A stretch of 19,593 nt of DNA, taken from the NCBI GenBank assembly GCA_002309585.1, contig DBXN01000045.1:1-19593 (forward strand), in the 5' to 3' direction. Shown here piece by piece: positions 1-7,190 of the stretch. Source of the DNA: Verrucomicrobia bacterium UBA1211. GTDB taxonomy: Bacteria > Verrucomicrobiota > Kiritimatiellia > RFP12 > UBA1067. The notes beneath the pieces were generated by a model that was not told the DNA's origin, searched no databases, and saw only the letters and a program-made list of their open reading frames with translations. The position numbers and the translations under genes were made by a program. How positions within the stretch are numbered: position 1 is the first letter of the stretch; the number at the start of each line of letters is the position of its first letter.

Positions 1-1
1 G

Positions 2-1141
2 CTCTCACAGAGCTCGATCGGCGTAAAAATCAACGGCGGCTTCAGGGCGCAAGGCATCGAATCCAACGAACACATGGCGCTCACCTTCACTCTGGAGAAG
101 AACGAGGAAACCGGCGACGTGAAGATCCGCTACAGCGAGCCGGAGGGATTCCCGCTGCACTTCAGCTGGGAGGCGACCGTCCATCTCGACGGTTCCACCG
201 AAACGACTCCGATGGTCGTTGATGTCCCGCAGGATTTGGGCTACAAGGCGCTTGCAGGGGCCGCCGGTACCGGGCCGTTCACGTCCAGCACGGTCGTGTC
301 GGGCAACGGCCCAGGCGCCACGCTCATGCGCAACCTGATTGACACGCGCTGCGGCATGCCGGAGAATGCCTCGCCAAACGAGAAGGCCAACGCCTTCATG
401 AGCAAGGTTAACACCTTCGCCGCCAAAGACATGGTCTACACCGTCGCGACCGTCGCTTCGAAGAACTTGGTCGTCGAGGCGAACGGCCAGAAGCGTGAGG
501 ACTTCGAGGCGGTCAACTTCCAGTTCAACCGCGACTTCTCCACCGCATACAAGCTCTTCTTCCCTGGCGTGAATGGCCATACGAACGACTACAACACGAA
601 CCGCGACCGCCTCGTGAAGTTCTTAACGGATGACAAGAACGCCACGTTCGCAAACGCCACGACGGAAGTGAAGAGGCAGATCGGCGTCCTTATGGCGCTC
701 TTGACGCAGTACACCGGCTCGGTCGTGCATGAATCCGTATCGGGCGCAACGGCGCTGCCGGGTTCTCCAACCAGTTTCAACGCGGTAGGCCCCTTTGGCG
801 CTGACAACCCTCCTGTCGAGTTCTCGCTCTCGAAGGATGCGAATGGCAACATCAAGATCAATTCCACGGCAAGTCTCGCCGTTCAGATGATCATGACGAC
901 AGATGACGACCCCAATGTGGCCATGGTCCAGCCCGGCAGTCACTACAGGTATTCGATTGACATCACCCTGCCAAAGGACAACCTCGAAACGCTCGCCAAC
1001 GCCGACTGGACGCAGTACGACCGTCAGGCCGTCACGGACTACAATGGCGACTTGGATGGCCGCATTGCGCTCATCCCGGAGCAGTTCCGCTTCACCGGCA
1101 CGGTCAACATCGCCTACCACATGCACCTGAACGAGGCATAA
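2..1141 (+). CDS. C-terminal part of a large beta-rich protein of unknown function (5' end outside window)
   Basis: The frame is open from base 2 to the TAA at 1139-1141. The first ATG in it (74) is not preceded by a ribosome binding site, and the codons before it read as ordinary protein (…VKINGGFRAQGIESNEH…), so this is the C-terminal end of a longer gene that begins outside the window. About 379 residues are visible. I do not recognise the family. The protein is polar, rich in Asn, Asp, Thr and Ala, and mostly beta by pattern, with a helical middle around residues 105-235. A motif near the left end (FTLEKNEETGDVKIRYS) resembles one near the C-terminus (FSLSKDANGNIKINSTA), suggesting two related beta modules flanking the helical part. 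No membrane segment, anchor or catalytic motif is visible. The gene ends in a strong terminator 90 bases downstream. A secreted or surface role is only a guess from composition and from the neighbouring surface gene. Confidence 0.8.
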   Translation, partial: LSQSSIGVKINGGFRAQGIESNEHMALTFTLEKNEETGDVKIRYSEPEGFPLHFSWEATVHLDGSTETTPMVVDVPQDLGYKALAGAAGTGPFTSSTVVSGNGPGATLMRNLIDTRCGMPENASPNEKANAFMSKVNTFAAKDMVYTVATVASKNLVVEANGQKREDFEAVNFQFNRDFSTAYKLFFPGVNGHTNDYNTNRDRLVKFLTDDKNATFANATTEVKRQIGVLMALLTQYTGSVVHESVSGATALPGSPTSFNAVGPFGADNPPVEFSLSKDANGNIKINSTASLAVQMIMTTDDDPNVAMVQPGSHYRYSIDITLPKDNLETLANADWTQYDRQAVTDYNGDLDGRIALIPEQFRFTGTVNIAYHMHLNEA

Positions 1142-1230
1142 TCGACCCCGAAGCGTATCCTTTCCAGAGGAGAATGATTTGCCGTACTGTCGTAGGAACG
1201 GACGGCAGTCGTTCAACCAGTCCTAAACCA

Positions 1231-1263
1231 GGAACTCCTGCGATTTGCAGGAGTTCCGTTTTT
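1231..1263 (+). terminator. Strong intrinsic terminator of the left-edge gene
   Basis: A perfect 11-bp stem (1231-1241 with 1247-1257) encloses a 5-nt loop (GATTT) and is followed by G and five T residues at 1259-1263. The reverse strand has no T-run after the hairpin, so it acts on the plus strand only and closes the transcript of the gene ending at 1141. A weaker 7-bp hairpin with one G-T pair (1186-1192 with 1203-1209) lies just before it in the 3' UTR. Confidence 0.9.
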
Positions 1264-1479
1264 AACCCTCTCCCCTTCCGTGCCGCGTGCGCTGATTGTA
1301 CCCGTTTAGCCCCGTGAAACCGCCCTCCCCCACCATCTTCACGATCGCAAGCGCACGCCGTAACACGAAAACCTTCTGGGACACGAAAAGCCGAATACGG
1401 CACATGGAAAGGGTTACCTCTCCCCTACCCCATTCTCCGCTTCTCCGTAAATGCCTTCAATAACGGCTAGCGGGGCATG
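1264..1479. other. Intergenic region between convergent genes, no gene seen
   Basis: Together with 1142-1263 this makes a 338-base gap between the convergent left-edge gene and the beta-helix gene. Beyond the terminator above I see no coding pattern, tRNA or strong hairpin here. A 9-base direct repeat (ACACGAAAA, two copies around 1364 and 1380) is probably chance. I could not find a clear T-tailed hairpin that would terminate the minus-strand beta-helix gene. Confidence 0.5.
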
Positions 1480-4400
1480 TTAGCGCAAGATCAAGAAGGT
1501 GCCGACAGGCACGACAACCAGGTTGAGCTTATTGCCCTCGACGGCGAGGCGCTGCACCCATTCCGGCTTCGGTTCGGCGAAGGAAAAGGCCTCCGGATCC
1601 ACCTCGGCATCCCCAGGCCACTCCATGATGGTGTAGACGCCGCTTAACGGAAGCGTGTCGCCCAAGGTGAAGCCGAGTTTGACGCTGATGAACGAAGGTG
1701 CCTTATCCAAGGCAAGCTTGGGAATCGCACCGGCATCGGTAAGCCGGAACGAAAGTTTTGCATCTTCCTCGCAGGTGAGCGCCGCCGAAAGCGTCGCCGT
1801 TCCGGCGCCCTCCACCCGCAGCGTTGCCCCCGTCTCCACTTTTACCGTGCCTGTTCCAATGTCCGATCCGGGAACCAGGGCGAGTGTGGCCGGCGCGTGT
1901 ACCGTGAAGTTGACCTCGTAGGCCGTCTGCCCGTATATGTCCGCTCCCTCCCTCGCGTAGTTGCACACGAGCGCACCGAGGCCGCTCACGTGGAGATAAC
2001 CCTCGCGCAGGAATCCCTTATTGGCTGTGACCACATGTCCAAGGCCGTCTTTGTACCCTGTGGTGGACAGGAAGAGTCCCTGTGCGCTTGAACGCACACC
2101 GACCCAGTCGTTGATCTCGAAGTCGCAGTCGTACGGCTGCATCTCCACCTTCACCGCCGCATCCGCGAACATCCACACACCGTGCGTGCCGGTTATTCCG
2201 CTCCGCCCGAACGCCCACCTCATATACTGCTTGTTCGTGGCGAGACGGAATACCCAGTTGGCGTTGTCGTTGGCGATTCCGCCGGCGACGATTATACCCG
2301 TGCTCGAATTCAGGGTAGGCCACACGTCATTCTTTCCGATGGCGTATATCCTGCCGCCCACGATGAACTCGCCGTCCACTTTGTCGACAACCCACGCCGC
2401 GCCGTTGGTCGTGTCGAGGACCACATCGCCATCAAGCGACACGGTGGCACCCTCAGCCACCGCAATCTTCGACGTGTCAGAGAAGGATGTCGCAGCAAGC
2501 ATTCCGGAGAAGGTGATCACCCCCGCGCCCATAAGGACATCGCCGAACTTCGGCGAATCCGGGATATCGGCAATAATCTCCGTCGCCGTGTTCACACCGA
2601 TGAAATACAGCTCGTCGCCCGCCACAGGCGCCTCGCCGCCATACCAGTTCCCGCCGTTGGACATCCTTCCGTCCCCCGCAAGTCCCGTCCATGTTTTCCC
2701 CTTCAACAATCCAACACTCAAGATAAGCGTATCATCATCAACCGACCACGTGAACGCCTCTCCGCCCGTTGACGGCGCGAACTTCGCGCCATCGGCAACG
2801 GTGATCCCCCGCTTCGAGAGAATCTTGTATGCCCCCTTCCGGAACGGCTTGCCGTCCATCGTGAGTCCCACAACGCCCTGCTCCGGGAACGTCAGCGCCG
2901 TGACGGACATGGGAACCACATTGACGGTGAACTCATCGACATTGAAGGTCGACCCCGCCTCAAACGCGAGACTCGCAACATGCGTCTGCCGCGTGGCCTG
3001 TACCGAGAACCCTGCCCCCGCCTCCACGGTTGTGGGACGTTCCAGCGAGAAGCCCCCATTGAGGCGCACCGTACCCTTCTTCACCCGCAGCGCTGCGGTA
3101 GCGGTCTGGTTCGTCGCGAAACGAAGCGTACCGATACCCGTCTTCGTCAGCGCGCCCTCGCCGCCGATGTTGGCTGTGATCGTTCCGCTGAAGCCGTTCG
3201 AGTCGAGAACGATGCCGTCCGGGCCGGCGGTTATAATGGTATTGGCGTTTAGGTCCTGCTGGTCGAGCCAGTAGTCGCTGTTCGCGGAAAGAACGAGACG
3301 CGTATTGTTGAAACGCGCCGCATTGAGCGGACGGTCATACCACACGCGAAACTCCTTCGCCGTCACCACGCACCCCTCCAAATCCGCCGTGTAGGAACCG
3401 TCGGTATGCGCGCCCCTCGCGCCGTTGCCGAGATACACGCCCGCCGTTCCCACGTCAAGTAACGCATTCGTCATCGCCAGCACAAACACGGGTGAAACGG
3501 GATTCTTGTTCTGCCATGTGTTACTTTCGTAGTCATAGCCGAAGCAGATGCCGCTGTTCTTCACCCTGACGGTGGAATCGACCACCGTCATATAAAGAGA
3601 CGGGCTCTGGTACGCGGTGGAGCCGTCCACCACGTCGCGGCACGTGAGCATGCGCGTGTAGCCGCCAAACTCGAGCTCGCCACCGTCCGTGACGTTGATG
3701 TTGAGCCGACCGTCGAGGGTCGCCTGCATGAGCCAGTTATTGTTGTTGGCGGCCGAGACCATCTTGCCGCCCGCGATGTTGAGTGTGAACTCGTTCGGCG
3801 TGTTCACGATGAAACGGGAGGAGGTGGAAAGCGTCGCGCCCGACGCGACCGTGAGGACCGCCGGCGGCAACGCCGATGCAGCCACGGACGAGTAAGCGAT
3901 GTCGCTTCCGTAAGTGAAAACGCCGTTTAGAAGCGTGACATCCGTTCCCGTGCCAATATAGGAGATGGGATTCGCCGTAAGGGTTTGGCCGCCATAGTCG
4001 AATGCGACGGGCTTCGCGGCGTCCGTGCCGAGGAGAAGATTCGCCGCGTTGACGGTCGCGCCCGATGCGAAGGCGAGCGTACCCTCGGAGAGCGTGGTCT
4101 CCTCCGTGCGGCCCATACCGAGCGAGAGGGTTCCCACGCCGATCTTTGTCAACTGGCCGGCGGTTGGGGCGGAAATGGTCGCCGAGACGCCGGAGGCCAC
4201 CGAGACATCGGCGACCGTCAGAGGGGAGGTTCCGGTCACCACGCCGGGGGCGGTGAATTCAACCTTGCTCGCTAAGACGGGGGCGGCGATAACCGCCGCC
4301 GCGTCCGCCGTCGCAAAGATGGCGTTGTTGCCATCCACCCATGTCACGTCCTCACCCTCTTTCGTCCAGGCATCCGTATCGCCCCAGTTGGTCTTCGTGG

Positions 4401-6009
4401 TGTTCCACGTGTAGTTCTCGACCACTGCGGTTATGGTCAGAGTGAGATAACCGTCGGCGACAGATACCTCATGCGGAATCATGATACCGCCCCGTACCGG
4501 GACGACCGTGAACTTCTCCTTGTCATCGGTCTTGAAGAGCCTGAATGTGCGTCCGGAGGCCGGAACGTCGGAGAAGAAAAGGTTGATCGTCACAGGGTTC
4601 GCCGCCGTCGCGGTGAGGTTGGTCGTCGCGACGGAAATGGTGTCGATGTCGGTGGCATTCGCGTCGAGGTCGAGAATGGCGCCTTCCCCGAGGTCAAACG
4701 AGTCGAGGGTGTAGGTGGCGACTGCGCCGTCACGCGTAAAATAGTCGGTGCTGCCGCCGGAAGCGAGCGTCAGGGCGGGCGCGGCATCCGTAATGGTCGC
4801 GCCGGTGAGCGTGAGCACGCCGTCCGCCGCGGAAAAGGCGATGTTTCCCGAGGAGAGTGCGCCGGAAAGCGTAAGGTTACCGCCTTCGGCTCTGAAGGCG
4901 GTGGCGGCATAGCCCAACGAGGATGACCAAGCGCCTTCGGTGACAACGAGCGGGCCTGTGAAGAGCATCTTTTGGCTGCCTTTGGAGGTGATGTTGTTCC
5001 AAAAGATTGATCCTGCACCGATCTTCGTGATACCGCCGACGCCCTTGATCGCCGACGAGTTACCGTCGACCGTGAGCGTCTTGCCGGACGGTATGTCCAC
5101 CGTGAGCCCCTCGGAAAGGATCTCGTAAAGGTCTCCTGAAAGACCGCTGTTCTGTCCGATGAAGCTGTTCGAACCGGTGCCCGCATAATGGATCGTCGCG
5201 CCGTTGAACGTCACCGTGGGGGCGGGATAAGCGTATGCATACAGCTGGTTCACGGTCAATTCCGATTCCGGACCGAAAGTGGCACTCACATAACTGTTTG
5301 CGGGGTCACTGAGGTAGTTATTGGTCTGCCCGAAGCGAAGTTGCTTGGCGGTGATGGCGGAGTCCTCCACGTTGACCGTCACCTTGAGCGTCTTCTCCTT
5401 CTTGCCATCCGCCTGCTCGATCTCCCCGAACCTCACCTCGCTTGAGGTCGAGAGTGAGGATTTGTTGCTCATCAGAAAATTGACGATAACGTTCTTGTCT
5501 CTATTGCTATTATTCGCTAACGCATGAGGGAATGATATCTCCGCCGAGCCGCCGCGGAACGTCCCGTTATTGAGGATAAGCTGTGTCGTGCCGTTGTAGG
5601 TCACGCCGGCGTAGGTCCGGCCAAACCAGACCGGCGACTTTGACGTGTAGTTCACGACGCAACCGTCGACAATCTGCACCGTTCGTGAGCCGGAAGTACC
5701 CCACATCCCGTCCGTCTGGTTCAGGACGAGACCCGCGCCGAAAGTGAACGTGCCGTCGGCGAACCCCTGGTTGGCCGAGACGGTTAAGACGCCGTTGCGC
5801 ACATCATGGCCCAAATAGGTGTTCAGACCGTTTACGGTGGAGATCTCCACCGTTTCGCCACTCAGATCGATAATCCCCGCATACGCCTGAAGGGCCATAC
5901 CCGCCGCCGCAACGAGTGAGACACGAAGGCCTCGAAAAGCCAGACGGCGCACGTGCTTGCTCGCATAACGTTTTCCATGAAAAACCGTTTGAGTCATCTT
6001 ATCGCCCAT
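1480..6009 (-). CDS. Giant exported beta-helix protein with autotransporter-associated strand repeats
   Basis: A 1509-residue protein, probably secreted or surface-bound. The start at 6009 is supported by a purine-rich site (GGGAAGGGA) 9 bases upstream and a promoter at 6047-6074. An internal ATG at 5997 lacks a binding site. The N-terminus has an unusually long signal peptide: a basic stretch to about residue 29, a hydrophobic core, then AYA-G near residue 44. The body is Gly/Thr/Asn/Val-rich and repetitive, as in right-handed beta helices. Three strands match the autotransporter-associated beta strand repeat: GGITKIGAGSIFW (about 323), GQLTKIGVGTLSL (about 616) and GALTKTGIGTLRF (about 950). 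Two Trp/Asn-rich module starts (NWGDTDAW near 540, SNGGNWYGGEAP near 1110) precede fresh helical stretches, so there are at least two or three tandem modules. No C-terminal beta barrel, PEP-CTERM, LPXTG or Por tail is visible; the protein ends in a short hydrophobic strand (VVVPVGTFLILR). Adhesion or glycan binding is inference. Confidence 0.9.
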   Translation of the reverse strand: MGDKMTQTVFHGKRYASKHVRRLAFRGLRVSLVAAAGMALQAYAGIIDLSGETVEISTVNGLNTYLGHDVRNGVLTVSANQGFADGTFTFGAGLVLNQTDGMWGTSGSRTVQIVDGCVVNYTSKSPVWFGRTYAGVTYNGTTQLILNNGTFRGGSAEISFPHALANNSNRDKNVIVNFLMSNKSSLSTSSEVRFGEIEQADGKKEKTLKVTVNVEDSAITAKQLRFGQTNNYLSDPANSYVSATFGPESELTVNQLYAYAYPAPTVTFNGATIHYAGTGSNSFIGQNSGLSGDLYEILSEGLTVDIPSGKTLTVDGNSSAIKGVGGITKIGAGSIFWNNITSKGSQKMLFTGPLVVTEGAWSSSLGYAATAFRAEGGNLTLSGALSSGNIAFSAADGVLTLTGATITDAAPALTLASGGSTDYFTRDGAVATYTLDSFDLGEGAILDLDANATDIDTISVATTNLTATAANPVTINLFFSDVPASGRTFRLFKTDDKEKFTVVPVRGGIMIPHEVSVADGYLTLTITAVVENYTWNTTKTNWGDTDAWTKEGEDVTWVDGNNAIFATADAAAVIAAPVLASKVEFTAPGVVTGTSPLTVADVSVASGVSATISAPTAGQLTKIGVGTLSLGMGRTEETTLSEGTLAFASGATVNAANLLLGTDAAKPVAFDYGGQTLTANPISYIGTGTDVTLLNGVFTYGSDIAYSSVAASALPPAVLTVASGATLSTSSRFIVNTPNEFTLNIAGGKMVSAANNNNWLMQATLDGRLNINVTDGGELEFGGYTRMLTCRDVVDGSTAYQSPSLYMTVVDSTVRVKNSGICFGYDYESNTWQNKNPVSPVFVLAMTNALLDVGTAGVYLGNGARGAHTDGSYTADLEGCVVTAKEFRVWYDRPLNAARFNNTRLVLSANSDYWLDQQDLNANTIITAGPDGIVLDSNGFSGTITANIGGEGALTKTGIGTLRFATNQTATAALRVKKGTVRLNGGFSLERPTTVEAGAGFSVQATRQTHVASLAFEAGSTFNVDEFTVNVVPMSVTALTFPEQGVVGLTMDGKPFRKGAYKILSKRGITVADGAKFAPSTGGEAFTWSVDDDTLILSVGLLKGKTWTGLAGDGRMSNGGNWYGGEAPVAGDELYFIGVNTATEIIADIPDSPKFGDVLMGAGVITFSGMLAATSFSDTSKIAVAEGATVSLDGDVVLDTTNGAAWVVDKVDGEFIVGGRIYAIGKNDVWPTLNSSTGIIVAGGIANDNANWVFRLATNKQYMRWAFGRSGITGTHGVWMFADAAVKVEMQPYDCDFEINDWVGVRSSAQGLFLSTTGYKDGLGHVVTANKGFLREGYLHVSGLGALVCNYAREGADIYGQTAYEVNFTVHAPATLALVPGSDIGTGTVKVETGATLRVEGAGTATLSAALTCEEDAKLSFRLTDAGAIPKLALDKAPSFISVKLGFTLGDTLPLSGVYTIMEWPGDAEVDPEAFSFAEPKPEWVQRLAVEGNKLNLVVVPVGTFLILR

Positions 6010-6046
6010 TATACACTATCCCTTCCCGTACTGCACTGTTTGGAAT

Positions 6047-6074
6047 AGTTTAACCGTTCCATGTGATCTGTCAA
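6047..6074 (-). promoter_or_regulatory. Sigma70-like promoter of the beta-helix gene
   Basis: On the minus strand a perfect -35 box TTGACA (6069-6074) is followed after 16 bases by TAAACT (6047-6052). The expected transcript start near 6040 would leave a 5' leader of about 30 bases carrying the GGGAAGGGA binding site before the ATG at 6009. Confidence 0.65.
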
Positions 6075-6147
6075 GGGACCTTTTCCAGCCGGGAAATACG
6101 GATGTGCGGCCGTTCCTTCCCGGCCCCCATCCGATCGCCCGCAGGGT

Positions 6148-6176
6148 TTGCTTTGCGAGCGGGGATTTGGTAAGAT
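6148..6176 (+). promoter_or_regulatory. Sigma70-like promoter of the propeller-GH31 operon
   Basis: TTGCTT (6148-6153), a 17-base spacer, and TAAGAT (6171-6176) form a good plus-strand promoter. Transcription would begin near 6183, giving a leader of about 85 bases before the start codon at 6269. It faces away from the minus-strand promoter at 6047-6074, so the two surface/glycan genes are divergently transcribed from a 260-base region. Confidence 0.6.
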
Positions 6177-6268
6177 GGGGATGTTTTGGCGGAACGTTTG
6201 GAATGGCGGTCAAGGACGGTATCTTGGCGTGTTTACACGGCAAGGTTGGAAATGGAAGGAAATGGGGC

Positions 6269-7174
6269 ATGAAACGGATCGCGGTGATGGCGGTATGCGC
6301 GGTGACGGGGTTGATCGCGTGGGGCCTTGAGTTGGGCGGGGACCATTTGAAAGGCAAGCCTGACGGCACACTCCTGGCGTGCGGCGGGGGAAGTGTCTGG
6401 TTGCTCGATCCGGACGGGAAGGTGAGCTGGAAGAAGGACGGTTGCGGGAACATCCACCGCGCGATCAAACGGGGAGACAAGGTCTATTGGTCGAACGGCA
6501 ACCTTTGGGTAACCGATCTTCCCACCGGCAAGACGGAACTCTACTACCAGCCCGCGCCGCGTGAGGGGACCTACGGGTTTGACATCACACCGGAGGGGAA
6601 CATCGTCGTGGCGGAGAACGCCACCGACTTCATCACCGAAATGAAACTGGAGACGAAGGCGGTTGTCGCGAAGTTCAAGGGCGATCCCAGTCGCGCCGAC
6701 GGGACGACACCTCCCGCCCACCACCACTACCGGATGGTCAGCAAGACGGCGGCGGGGACCTACCTGGTCTGCTGCTCGGGCGCGAACATCGTGCGGGAAT
6801 ATGACGCCGCCGGCAAACTCATTTGGGAACAGCTGACCCCAAAACTCGCTTTCGAGGCGCGGCGCCGCGCGAACGGCAACACCCTCATCTCCCACCTCGA
6901 TGCCGTGACGGAGTATACCCCGGACCATCGGGTCGTCTGGCGTTTCGCCTGTACCGACGTACCGGAACTCAAGCTCGACAATCTGTGCGGGATTTTCGAG
7001 AAGCCGAACGGGAACCTGGTGGTCGGAACCTACGCGAATGGGGTTGAAGACGGCAGCCGCGCCACGGGAGTTGAGGTGACCCGCGACAAGAAGGTCATCT
7101 GGAGCTACTGCCCCGCCGGTAAGCGACTCTCCACCATGACGATTCTGCCGGCAAATGGGGTGACGCACCAGTAA
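6269..7174 (+). CDS. Secreted beta-propeller-like (PQQ-repeat-like) protein
   Basis: A 301-residue protein. The frame is open further upstream, but the ATG at 6269 is chosen because it has a GGAAGGA site 8 bases before it and opens a clear signal peptide (MKRIAVMAVCAVTGLIAWG). The mature part carries repeated blade-like motifs of the form D/G-x-(K/R)-(V/L)-x-W: GKVSW (50-54), GKLIW (182-186), HRVVW (220-224) and KKVIW (274-278). Each follows a P/E-x-G-N-x-(L/V) strand such as PEGNIVVAE, ANGNTLIS and PNGNLVVG. This pattern is typical of PQQ-like or related beta-propeller repeat proteins; no PQQ-dehydrogenase catalytic residues are evident. A His cluster (PAHHHYR, 149-155) could bind metal or ligand. 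It is 16 bases upstream of the GH31 gene and almost surely co-transcribed, which suggests a role in carbohydrate binding or processing outside the cytoplasm. The precise activity is unknown. Confidence 0.75.
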   Translation: MKRIAVMAVCAVTGLIAWGLELGGDHLKGKPDGTLLACGGGSVWLLDPDGKVSWKKDGCGNIHRAIKRGDKVYWSNGNLWVTDLPTGKTELYYQPAPREGTYGFDITPEGNIVVAENATDFITEMKLETKAVVAKFKGDPSRADGTTPPAHHHYRMVSKTAAGTYLVCCSGANIVREYDAAGKLIWEQLTPKLAFEARRRANGNTLISHLDAVTEYTPDHRVVWRFACTDVPELKLDNLCGIFEKPNGNLVVGTYANGVEDGSRATGVEVTRDKKVIWSYCPAGKRLSTMTILPANGVTHQ

Positions 7175-7190
7175 CGGGAGGAGTGATCCG

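Noticed and set aside
1174..1317. A 47-codon plus-strand frame starting ATGATTTGC after AGGAGA
   Set aside because: The binding site is only one or two bases from the ATG and the frame runs straight through the strong terminator at 1231-1263.
2021..3274. A 417-residue plus-strand frame inside the beta-helix gene
   Set aside because: It is antisense to a gene with signal peptide and repeat motifs, is rich in Pro, Ser and Thr as expected for the complement, and shows no family motif.
6008..6013. A perfect TATAAT on the minus strand overlapping the beta-helix start codon
   Set aside because: No -35 box lies at a suitable distance, and a better promoter exists at 6047-6074; use of this box would remove the ribosome binding site.
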